Shown here: positions 1-6,731 of the stretch, piece after piece
How the letters are laid out: the number at the start of each line of letters is the position of its first letter
Position numbering within the stretch: position 1 is the first letter of the stretch
Assembly (NCBI GenBank): GCA_002509665.1
Contig: DADN01000183.1
Coordinates: 43,643-54,815 of the forward strand
DNA: 11,173 bases
Direction: 5' to 3'
Origin: Methanobacterium sp. UBA8
GTDB lineage: Archaea; Methanobacteriota; Methanobacteria; Methanobacteriales; Methanobacteriaceae
The notes under the pieces: model-generated
Databases searched by the model: none
Seen by the model: the letters and a program-made list of their open reading frames with translations, nothing else
What the model was told of the DNA's origin: nothing
Program-made: the position numbers and the translations under genes

Positions 1-696
1 CTTGAAGATGCATATATAAGTATTAGAGAATCTTTAAAACATGCCGCAGCAAATATTGGGGTTAAAGTCAATATAGAATGGATAAATGCTGGAAATTCAG
101 TAGATACTAATAAACTTAAAGGATTGGATGGATTACTCATACCTGGCGGTTTTGGTGAAAGAGGTATTTCAGGAAAATTAGAAGCAGTAAAATATTCAAT
201 AGAACAGAGAGTTCCATTATTTGGGATTTGTCTTGGAATGCAGTGTATGGTAATTGAATTTGCCAGGTTAAACGGTTTTGAAGATGCAAACAGTACTGAA
301 TTTGATCCAGAGACTAAAAATCCAGTTATTGACATCATGCCTGAACAGATAAAACTTGAATATCTGGGTGGGACAATGAGACTTGGTTCTTATCCATGTA
401 ATGTTAAACAGGATACACTGGCATATGATGCATATCAAAAAAAGTCTGTAGATGAACGACACAGGCATAGATTTGAATTTAACAATGAATATCGTGAAAT
501 TTTACAGGAAAAAGGTTTAGTAATTTCAGGTATATCTCCTAATTATCTGCTTGTTGAAATGGTAGAACTTAAGGATCACCCATGGTTTTTAGGATGCCAA
601 TTCCACCCAGAATTTAAATCAAGACCGAATCATGCTCATCCTATCTTTGTATCATTTATGGAAGCTGCATTTAAGAATAAAAAGAGTAAATCCTAG
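1..696 (+). CDS. pyrG: CTP synthase, C-terminal part (5' end outside window)
   Basis: CTP synthase makes CTP from UTP, ATP and glutamine in the cytoplasm (pyrimidine synthesis). Only the last 231 codons are present; the frame is open from base 1, so the gene is cut by the window edge and is not truncated in nature as far as can be seen. The first residues (LEDAYISIRESLKHA) match the linker leading into the class I glutamine amidotransferase domain. The oxyanion region reads LIPGGFGERG. The nucleophile is the Cys in GICLGMQ (codon 229-231), and the catalytic His and Glu lie in QFHPEF (codons 604-606 and 610-612). All glutaminase residues are intact. The stop is TAG at 694-696. The next gene starts 51 bp downstream on the same strand, so co-transcription is possible but not shown. 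Confidence 0.96.
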   Translation, partial: LEDAYISIRESLKHAAANIGVKVNIEWINAGNSVDTNKLKGLDGLLIPGGFGERGISGKLEAVKYSIEQRVPLFGICLGMQCMVIEFARLNGFEDANSTEFDPETKNPVIDIMPEQIKLEYLGGTMRLGSYPCNVKQDTLAYDAYQKKSVDERHRHRFEFNNEYREILQEKGLVISGISPNYLLVEMVELKDHPWFLGCQFHPEFKSRPNHAHPIFVSFMEAAFKNKKSKS

Positions 697-747
697 ACTA
701 TTAATTACAAATATTTAAATATTTAAAACGGGGTTCAAGTGATTATC

Positions 748-1908
748 ATGGTTGTCGATATACCTTTAGTCTGTACATTTATAGCAATTATAGCATGTTT
801 GTATGCAAGTTATACAGATTTAAAATCTGGAATTATTCAAAATAAACTTACTTATTCATTAATTGGTTTAGGAATTATTTTAAATGCTGTATATGCATTC
901 ATGATTAATGATATTTGGTTTATCATAATCGGCATGATATTTACAGCAGTGATCTTTGCTTTAGGTTATCTTTTCTGGAAATTAGGTGCATGGGCTGGTG
1001 GAGATGTTAAATTATTTACAGCACTGGCAGCTTTACTTCCTTTTTCTCCATCTCTTTTAAATTATAATGTTTTGGGAGTAGCATTTCCAATTGGGGCTAT
1101 ATATGGATTTCCTATAACTATCATAATAAACAGTTTACTTTCAATACTTCCATTCCTGTTAATTTATGTGTTATTTATAGCATTACGAAGAAAACCGTAT
1201 CTTGTAGATGAAATAGTGACTCCTATTAAAGACTATAAGAAAAATATGTTGTTAGCATTGATTATAACCTCTGCAACTACTTTAACATACCTTATTATTT
1301 CTTATATACCCTACAAAAGCGTAATAATCTCATTAGTTCTAATCGTTGCTTTATCACTGACTATTATAAAGCTACCAAATAAAGTAAAAGTGGTTATTAT
1401 ATCTATTCTTACGATATTTGCTTTGTATTCACATTTAGAATTAACATTAATGGGTATAATTATTTTATTCATATCAATAACAGCCGTTGCACTTCTTAGA
1501 GTATTCCTTGCATCTGTAAATAAGAAAGCACTTCAAGATAACTATGAGATTTCTGATTTAAAAGAAGGAATGATACCTGCTTATAACATATATGAAAAGG
1601 CTGATGAAGTTTATGTTGATAATAAAGGATTTTTTGATAAAATAAAAGAATCTTTAGAAAAGGGAGATCCTACAAGTTTCACGGCTCCTAAAGGTAAACT
1701 TTTAATAAGTTCGATGGCAGCAGGTTTAACTAAGGAAGATATAGTTATTCTTAAAAAGTTATCTGAGGAAAATAAGATAGATAATAAGCTTAAAATTAAA
1801 AGAGGGGTACCATTTGCTCCATCTATTTTGATAGGTCTTTTAATATCTCTCTTTATTGGAGATTTAGCTGTTATATTGCAGAAAATATTATATGTAATAC
1901 TATATTGA
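748..1908 (+). CDS. EppA-like prepilin peptidase, A24 family
   Basis: Predicted membrane aspartyl protease of the type IV prepilin/preflagellin peptidase family, which cuts class III signal peptides just before the hydrophobic helix. The protein is 386 aa. One catalytic Asp should be D24 in SYTDLKSG after the first helix; the second is D86 in AGGDVK, the position of the family GxGD motif, with Ala in place of the first Gly. A long hydrophobic middle part (about residues 90-270) looks like several further membrane helices. The C-terminus (about 275-386), with KRGVPFAPSILIGLL, resembles the archaeal A24 type II C-terminal domain. I chose ATG 748 over the in-frame GTG at 739 because that GTG is inside a GTGAT Shine-Dalgarno sequence four bases before the ATG. 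Nearby pilin genes with class III signals supply likely substrates and favour an EppA role over an archaellin-specific FlaK role; that choice is inference. Confidence 0.85.
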   Translation: MVVDIPLVCTFIAIIACLYASYTDLKSGIIQNKLTYSLIGLGIILNAVYAFMINDIWFIIIGMIFTAVIFALGYLFWKLGAWAGGDVKLFTALAALLPFSPSLLNYNVLGVAFPIGAIYGFPITIIINSLLSILPFLLIYVLFIALRRKPYLVDEIVTPIKDYKKNMLLALIITSATTLTYLIISYIPYKSVIISLVLIVALSLTIIKLPNKVKVVIISILTIFALYSHLELTLMGIIILFISITAVALLRVFLASVNKKALQDNYEISDLKEGMIPAYNIYEKADEVYVDNKGFFDKIKESLEKGDPTSFTAPKGKLLISSMAAGLTKEDIVILKKLSEENKIDNKLKIKRGVPFAPSILIGLLISLFIGDLAVILQKILYVILY

Positions 1909-1936
1909 TTTATAGTATCATATAATAATCAATATA
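1897..1936. terminator. Overlapping inverted repeats at the end of the peptidase gene
   Basis: Two perfect inverted repeats share bases and cannot form together. One pairs ATACTATA (1897-1904) with TATAGTAT (1911-1918) around a 6-base loop. The other pairs TATATTGATT (1901-1910) with AATCAATATA (1927-1936). The TGA stop codon of the peptidase gene (1906-1908) lies in the middle. A termination or mRNA 3'-end role is plausible, but the region is almost purely A+T, so chance palindromes are common and the stems would be weak. Confidence 0.35.
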
Positions 1937-1958
1937 ACGTATCTTTGAGATCGTACAC

Positions 1959-1974
1959 TTACTTATTTATATAA
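1959..1974 (+). promoter_or_regulatory. Probable archaeal promoter (TATA box) for the DUF2101-like gene
   Basis: The block TTACTTATTTATATAA contains a strong archaeal TATA box (TTTATATAA, 1966-1974). Transcription would start about 25 bases downstream, near 2000, leaving a leader of roughly 115 bases before ATG 2115. The same 16 bases occur again at 3543-3558 upstream of the pilin operon, which supports a real promoter element over random A+T sequence. Confidence 0.6.
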
Positions 1975-2114
1975 GATATAAATAACATTAATCAGAAAGA
2001 ATTAAAGTAATAGGGCAAATTCTGTTTAATATTGAGGGTAACAGTAATTTATGAGGTTCATTAATTCATATATTGTATCCTGCCTTATTAATAACACAAA
2101 TTAGAGGAATTTCA

Positions 2115-2999
2115 ATGAATATATTTGCCAAATTCGGTGAGTTACTTATAAAAACGTTTAATTTTATTGGAATGTTAATTTTAGCAATACCTAAAATCCC
2201 TTCTATTTTAAGAAATATTAATACTGATAATATTAAGGATAAGGTTAATTCTGAATCTTTTAAAGAAAATGTATCTAAAGTAAAAGATACAGGGCTTGAG
2301 ATTAGTGAAAGGGGGGCTTCAAAGGTTTCTGAAATGAGAAATCCTCAAAATTCACATTCAAAGGATGATACTAAAGAGATTCATGTATATAATACACAAT
2401 ACTCTGGAAAATTTACTTCAAAAGAAAAAGAAAGGACAGTATTTAAACTTCAACTAATTTCTATAGGTTTTTTACTTGTATCTGTTCTTTACTTATTTAA
2501 TTTCCTGTCGTTCAATATTTACTGCATTCTTGCAATATTATTAGTTATATACATGATATATCTGCTGAAGTATAAGGTTAAATTAATGTATCCTGTAGAC
2601 TTTAATGCTTACCGTGACTTTTTTTCACTGTATATTGTAGCAGGAATAGTCTTAGTCTTAGTCAGTAGTAATCCAAACTTTACCATGGCATTTTCATTTG
2701 AGTTTTTCCCATATCTTACAATCCTGATTTTTGCAGCGCTATTGTCTGTTGCTGTTTTTTTAATTTTCAGGATCAGATATCATCGAAATTTCACTTATGG
2801 AACTGTAGTTGAAACCAGTGATAATACTGCTTATGTAAAAGTAGAATATGATATATGTTCTAATGTAAAGCCAGATATGTACTTTGTAACTAACAGCTGC
2901 GGTGCAAATGAAGGCGACGAAGTTAAACTTCAAATAAAAGAAAAATTATTAAGCACTGGTGGAAATAAGCCTGTTAGTATAATTGAAATTTTAAAATAA
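2115..2999 (+). CDS. Polytopic membrane protein, probably DUF2101 family
   Basis: Function unknown. The 294-aa protein begins with a short hydrophobic, possibly membrane-associated stretch (about residues 14-31). A charged, probably helical linker follows (about 35-105, rich in Lys, Glu, Ser and Asp), then two pairs of membrane helices (about 110-155 and 168-220). The last 65 or so residues form a soluble, beta-rich tail starting near YGTVVETSDN that could be a small barrel. The overall pattern fits the archaeal DUF2101 family, which I recognise only moderately well. ATG 2115 was chosen because GAGGAA at 2104-2109 is correctly placed; the longer reading from 2073 lacks a ribosome site. The gene has its own promoter and converges on a pilin gene. 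Its position between a prepilin peptidase and pilin genes, with a shared promoter block, hints at an accessory role in pilus biology; this is inference. Confidence 0.7.
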   Translation: MNIFAKFGELLIKTFNFIGMLILAIPKIPSILRNINTDNIKDKVNSESFKENVSKVKDTGLEISERGASKVSEMRNPQNSHSKDDTKEIHVYNTQYSGKFTSKEKERTVFKLQLISIGFLLVSVLYLFNFLSFNIYCILAILLVIYMIYLLKYKVKLMYPVDFNAYRDFFSLYIVAGIVLVLVSSNPNFTMAFSFEFFPYLTILIFAALLSVAVFLIFRIRYHRNFTYGTVVETSDNTAYVKVEYDICSNVKPDMYFVTNSCGANEGDEVKLQIKEKLLSTGGNKPVSIIEILK

Positions 3000-3000
3000 T

Positions 3001-3020
3001 TATTTTTTTTATTTAATTTT
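3001..3020 (+). terminator. T-run terminator after the DUF2101-like gene
   Basis: A run of eight T residues (3003-3010) followed by another T run (3017-3020) starts a few bases after the TAA stop at 2997-2999. Archaeal RNA polymerase terminates at such U-rich tracts without needing a hairpin. Confidence 0.55.
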
Positions 3021-3056
3021 AAAAAGGGAAATAGTTACTACTGACTAGCAGTAGTA
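3021..3056 (-). terminator. 3' hairpin and U-tract after the minus-strand pilin
   Basis: TACTACTG (3036-3043) and CAGTAGTA (3049-3056) form a perfect 8-bp stem with a 5-base loop, 11 bases beyond the pilin stop codon on the minus strand. About ten bases further the minus-strand RNA would contain CCCUUUUU (complement of 3021-3028). The stem is richer in G+C than its surroundings. It could aid termination or protect the 3' end of an abundant pilin mRNA. Confidence 0.5.
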
Positions 3057-3067
3057 CATAAAATAAT

Positions 3068-3466
3068 TTATACTACTCTAATTGTATATTTATGTTTACT
3101 TGTTATAATAGTGCTATTGGTTACATTGTACCCCTGGGATGCTATTGATGATAATATGCTGCTGGTTATAGTTTGAATCTGGCTAGAAGAAGGCGAACCA
3201 GAGATATCTACTTGGAGTGCTATATTAGTTCCATTATTAGTTTCAGTCGGGGTTATACTCTGGACTCTTACAGGAGCCATGCTTCTATTTAATATAGAAA
3301 GAGTAGTTGTTGCGTTATCTGCTGCTGAACTTACTGCTGATGATATAACATTCTGTTCGTTGGCATCGCTTGTATACCAACCGACAGCACACACGATTAC
3401 TGCCATAAGAGCAAGTATAAGAACGAATTCTATCGATATTTGTCCTTGCTGATCCATCTTTGTCAT
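3068..3466 (-). CDS. Class III signal peptide pilin (small archaeal type IV pilin)
   Basis: A small secreted pilin-like protein, 132 aa. The N-terminus MTKMDQQG|QISIEF carries the archaeal class III motif Q-x-S-x-E right after the expected cleavage Gly (residue 8). It is followed by one hydrophobic helix (about residues 13-31) that would form the filament core. The mature protein would be about 124 aa. The exported part is rich in Ser, Thr and Asn and has five N-glycosylation sequons (NAT, NRS, NGT, NVT, NST), in line with the glycosylated pilins known from methanogens. The start could be ATG 3466 or ATG 3457; neither has a strong ribosome site, and both leave the cleavage motif unchanged. 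The gene is divergent from the pilin-like operon and stands alone in its transcription unit, as expected for a structural pilin. It is the best candidate here for a major pilin, though abundance cannot be read from sequence. Confidence 0.85.
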   Translation of the reverse strand: MTKMDQQGQISIEFVLILALMAVIVCAVGWYTSDANEQNVISSAVSSAADNATTTLSILNRSMAPVRVQSITPTETNNGTNIALQVDISGSPSSSQIQTITSSILSSIASQGYNVTNSTIITSKHKYTIRVV

Positions 3467-3515
3467 AATTAACTCTTTTTCATTAGTGGAGTATATGCTT
3501 TACTATTTTCATTAC

Positions 3516-3624
3516 TGTAATACCATTTAGTTAATCTATATGTTACTTATTTATATAAATTTACATTATTAGAAATTGTAATACTATTTTGGGATGAAAT
3601 AAGAGGTTACAAACATATATAAAT
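3516..3624. repeat. Duplicated promoter module in the divergent pilin intergenic region
   Basis: Two copies of one arrangement lie in tandem. Copy 1 has TGTAATACCATTT (3516-3528), GTTAC (3542-3546) and TATATAAAT (3552-3560). Copy 2 has TGTAATACTATTT (3577-3589), GTTAC (3606-3610) and TATATAAAT (3616-3624). In both, GTTAC stands exactly five bases before TATATAAAT, and the 13-base block upstream differs at one position. The copies are offset by 61-64 bases. This could be a duplicated promoter or operator pair. Confidence 0.5.
3543..3558 (+). promoter_or_regulatory. Candidate promoter for the pilin-like operon
   Basis: The block TTACTTATTTATATAA is identical to 1959-1974. It would give a leader of about 100 bases before the first operon gene. 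Other TATA-like boxes nearer the gene (3616-3624, about 3635-3642 and about 3656-3663) could also be used. Because TTTATATAAA is nearly palindromic, the same box read on the minus strand is also placed to drive the divergent pilin at 3466. Which box is used cannot be decided from sequence. Confidence 0.5.
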
Positions 3625-3673
3625 GTTGTTAAGTTATATAAAATATCAATTGAAGTTTATATAATCATATTAT

Positions 3674-3680
3674 AGGAGTG
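3674..3680 (+). promoter_or_regulatory. Ribosome binding site deciding a TTG start
   Basis: AGGAGTG stands seven bases before TTG 3688. No ATG or GTG in frame is nearby, and the reading from this TTG places a prepilin cleavage site ten residues in, so this site supports initiation at TTG. Confidence 0.65.
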
Positions 3681-3687
3681 TAAGAAT

Positions 3688-4620
3688 TTGGGATTAATAG
3701 GTGGCGATTCAAGAGGTCAATTATTTTCTTTAGATTTATTGTTTGCTCTTATACCTCTAGTGCTTGTTTTGGGCATGGTTGCTTCTGATATGGACAGTAT
3801 AACTTATTTAATACAGGATACTGTTTATCGAGGTTCCACTGAAAGAGTTGCTGCGGATACTCTAAATACATTGCTTGAAACATCTGGGAACCCAACAACT
3901 TGGGAACAGAATGGAAGCGTAAATGTTGTAGGGCTTGCAAAATACGATTCAGATAGAGGTGTGCCTTTAGAGGGAACGGTAGCGGCGACTAAATTGACGG
4001 CACTGAATGTATCTAATATGCAGAAACTTGTAGGTGACAGCTATGGGTTCTATTTAAATATTACCACAATAGATGACAGTACAATTTTGAAAAGTATAGG
4101 TACAGATAATGTAGGTGCAAGTGGAGCGGGAATCAACAACACTGCTTCTGATGTTGTCAGGGTAGAAAAGGTAGCTAATTATGCGCAATTAGATGTAGTA
4201 TCTTCCTTAAAAGATGGTATTAGAGATGCAGGAGTTCCAAGGATATATACCAGCCCCCCTAATCCTTTTCCAACTGATAGCTTTTATCTAAGTATCTATG
4301 ATTATTGGGTTCTTGTCGTGAATAGGGGATATGACTCTGCAACTGTGGATATCAACAGTAACTCTATAATAAAAGGTAGTAATTTTAACGGGCAGAATAC
4401 ACGTTATACTAATATAACAGAACAGATTAATGGGTCATATTTAAAGAATTTAACTACTCTACAAGATAATACTGTAACTGTAAGGACAGTAAGTAATCCT
4501 GGAGCTTCAATGGATGTTTATATAATTCAGGCTCCTAAAGACACTCCTGAAGATCAAATTAGTTTGAATAATATTAAACCAAGACCTTGCAGGGTTATAT
4601 TATTTATGTGGACAAAATAA
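3688..4620 (+). CDS. Pilin-like protein with variant prepilin signal (first gene of operon)
   Basis: A 310-aa protein with one N-terminal hydrophobic helix and a large exported part; exact function unknown. The N-terminus MGLIGGDSRG|QLFSLD has a prepilin-type cleavage Gly at residue 10. The next residues are Q11, S14 and D16, one residue longer in spacing than the canonical Q-x-S-x-E, followed by a helix to about residue 33. The segment LLETSGNPTTWE (about 62-73) is of a type common in archaeal pilin-like membrane proteins. The remainder is Asn/Ser/Thr-rich, with several sequons, and probably beta-rich. It ends in a hydrophobic strand with RVILFMWTK. The start is TTG with a good ribosome site. 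The next gene begins 12 bp after the stop, so the genes are surely co-transcribed. A minor pilin or filament-initiating component is likely; a simple anchored surface protein is the alternative. Confidence 0.75.
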   Translation: MGLIGGDSRGQLFSLDLLFALIPLVLVLGMVASDMDSITYLIQDTVYRGSTERVAADTLNTLLETSGNPTTWEQNGSVNVVGLAKYDSDRGVPLEGTVAATKLTALNVSNMQKLVGDSYGFYLNITTIDDSTILKSIGTDNVGASGAGINNTASDVVRVEKVANYAQLDVVSSLKDGIRDAGVPRIYTSPPNPFPTDSFYLSIYDYWVLVVNRGYDSATVDINSNSIIKGSNFNGQNTRYTNITEQINGSYLKNLTTLQDNTVTVRTVSNPGASMDVYIIQAPKDTPEDQISLNNIKPRPCRVILFMWTK

Positions 4621-4632
4621 GGGTTGATTATT

Positions 4633-6720
4633 ATGGACGATAAAGGTTTTATATTCACTGTTGATGCAGCATTAGCTTTAATAGTAGTGATAGTACTAAC
4701 TGCTACCATTACAGCATATACATTACTTCCATATTATCAGGGTGAAGATCACCAGCATTTGGAGGCTCTGGCAGACAGTATTTTAGAAACTATGGAGCAA
4801 AGTGGACAGTTACGTACCGATGCAGTTTATTACTCTAGTGGTAATGCTACTTTAGTTGCTAAAGCCAATGCTGATTTAAATACAACCCTTGGTACTCTGG
4901 TACCTTCTGGTGTAGCATATAGGATTACTTTAAATACTGGAAATTCATATGTGGTTCAAAATACAACTGGTACTCGTAATTTACTTACAAGTAATGATAT
5001 TGTAACCAAAGTTAAGGTTATATCCGGGCCGCAGGAAGGATGGGTAGGAAGAGCTTACTATAAAATAGAAGAAGTTAAGTTCCAGAATCAAGATGATACA
5101 GTTGTAACTACACTGTGGAATTTCCATAACTGGCTGCAGAACTTTGATCCATGGGATGGTGGTCTTAACAATTATAAATATTGGGGTTCAGGTTCAAATG
5201 CCAAAAATATTTCATTTTATGTACCTTCTGATGGAGCAATTAATGGGGCTAAATTTCTGATAGGTTGTGCCGACGATGTTAATAGTAATCCAAGTCCTTA
5301 TGGTGCAAATTTCATTTTGAACGGTAACCAGGTTAATCATAATGTACTCAGTTCGAACTTTGGGAACTACCTGTATTCTGGAAATTCAAGGTATATGTAT
5401 AATTATATGGGAAATATAAACAGTTCAGAACTAAAAACTGGCTTGAATAATTTTTATGTTAAGTTTAGTGCAGATTCTAATAATAAACTGCCATGGTTTT
5501 CAATAATTGGTAATTATACCACAACTATGCAGGTCCCAATAGGAATTACAACCACTAAATTTTCAATTCCAGATATTGCAGGTGTTGGTAGGCCTTCAGG
5601 ATCTACCTCTGTACAGTATGACTTAAACTCAGGAACTGTAACAAACCCTACTAGTCGTAGTATAGCTTGGAGCACGCTACAAACTAGTGATATAAATGCT
5701 AACACTCCTTTTACATTAACAGGTATACCATCAGGGACTTCTACAGGATCTGCAGTTGCATCAGTTTCTAATGTCTATTTACCTCCAGGTACCAGACTTT
5801 TCGATGCATTTACAGTTATAAACCCTTACGGTGGTGTTGATAGGGCGGTTGTTCAGGTTAAAAATTCATATGGATGGCAGACAATATTCACTTCCTTTGG
5901 ATCTTATACTGATCGAAACGATGGTGGTTATGGTAATCTCCCCGGAATTATAAACATTGCCCCTTACCTTACATCAGGTAATAATACTGTTAGGGTTATC
6001 ATTTGGGACGATGTAAGTAGTTCAGATTATGATTTAGTAGGACTTACAAGCTGTTATTCAGAACTCACATACAGTAAACTGCCTATTAGATGGGATACTT
6101 TTGCATTTAGCAGTCATCAATACAGCAGTGTAACTGCTCAATCTCAAAACTTTAACATAGCTACGGATGCCCAGGAAGCTCTGTTATTTGTAGGTGCGGG
6201 ATTAGATACTAGAAGTATAAAAGTTACAGTTAAAAATCAAAATAGTTCGACTACTACAACACTTTATAATGATGATGTTCCTTATTATCTGAATCTGGGA
6301 GATCTTGATGCAGCTCAATCAACACATATAATTACCAAGATCAATGCAAATGGTAGTTACAGTCTTATACCTGGAAATTATACATTGAGCGTGACAGTAA
6401 CTCCTGGAACTGCATATGAATCCGGTGATTTTGGTGGATCTGGTTCATCAACACCTGTTTCAACAAGTACTGTGGCAAATCCTGAAATATTTTCTGGTAC
6501 GAGAATAGCTGTTATTTACCCAAAATTCTTGTCAACTATCTGGGCAGAGTCATTTGCATCTGACCCAACTGCAGCTAAGTCTCAAGCAGTTGATGATTTA
6601 GTTAATACATTACAATCATATGGATATACTGTAGATACAAGCCAGATAAAAAGTGAGGCGATCTACACAGGAGATGTACCAAATTCCATACCTGTACGAT
6701 TGGAATTATGGAAACAATAA
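4633..6720 (+). CDS. Large pilin-like surface protein, possible adhesin
   Basis: A 695-aa protein starting MDDKG|FIFTVDAALAL, a prepilin-type site with Gly at residue 5, Thr at 9 and Asp at 11, followed by one helix to about residue 32. Normal archaeal pilins are about 60-150 aa, so this one carries a very large exported region. After a pilin-like stretch (about 33-155) comes an aromatic-rich part with several Trp (about 160-185). At least two beta-rich, probably sandwich-like domains follow (about 185-300 and 380-483), then another beta segment (about 485-600), a Gly/Ser/Thr linker and a C-terminal region (about 625-695) ending IPVRLELWKQ. ATG 4633 is preferred; the in-frame TTG at 4624 is inside the ribosome site. 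A surface adhesin or pilus tip protein fits the architecture, but no binding function can be proven from sequence. Confidence 0.75.
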   Translation: MDDKGFIFTVDAALALIVVIVLTATITAYTLLPYYQGEDHQHLEALADSILETMEQSGQLRTDAVYYSSGNATLVAKANADLNTTLGTLVPSGVAYRITLNTGNSYVVQNTTGTRNLLTSNDIVTKVKVISGPQEGWVGRAYYKIEEVKFQNQDDTVVTTLWNFHNWLQNFDPWDGGLNNYKYWGSGSNAKNISFYVPSDGAINGAKFLIGCADDVNSNPSPYGANFILNGNQVNHNVLSSNFGNYLYSGNSRYMYNYMGNINSSELKTGLNNFYVKFSADSNNKLPWFSIIGNYTTTMQVPIGITTTKFSIPDIAGVGRPSGSTSVQYDLNSGTVTNPTSRSIAWSTLQTSDINANTPFTLTGIPSGTSTGSAVASVSNVYLPPGTRLFDAFTVINPYGGVDRAVVQVKNSYGWQTIFTSFGSYTDRNDGGYGNLPGIINIAPYLTSGNNTVRVIIWDDVSSSDYDLVGLTSCYSELTYSKLPIRWDTFAFSSHQYSSVTAQSQNFNIATDAQEALLFVGAGLDTRSIKVTVKNQNSSTTTTLYNDDVPYYLNLGDLDAAQSTHIITKINANGSYSLIPGNYTLSVTVTPGTAYESGDFGGSGSSTPVSTSTVANPEIFSGTRIAVIYPKFLSTIWAESFASDPTAAKSQAVDDLVNTLQSYGYTVDTSQIKSEAIYTGDVPNSIPVRLELWKQ

Positions 6721-6731
6721 GAGATGGTAAA

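Noticed and set aside
268..468. 66-aa minus-strand frame inside pyrG
   Set aside because: It is antisense to the conserved glutaminase domain.
705..726. Palindromic TATTTAAATA-like sequence before the peptidase gene as a promoter
   Set aside because: It is too close to ATG 748 for a leader containing the visible ribosome site, and the gene may be read through from pyrG.
2051..2104. 17-codon frame in the leader of the DUF2101-like gene, ending just before its ribosome site
   Set aside because: Its position suggests a leader peptide, but it has no convincing ribosome site and such short frames are expected by chance.
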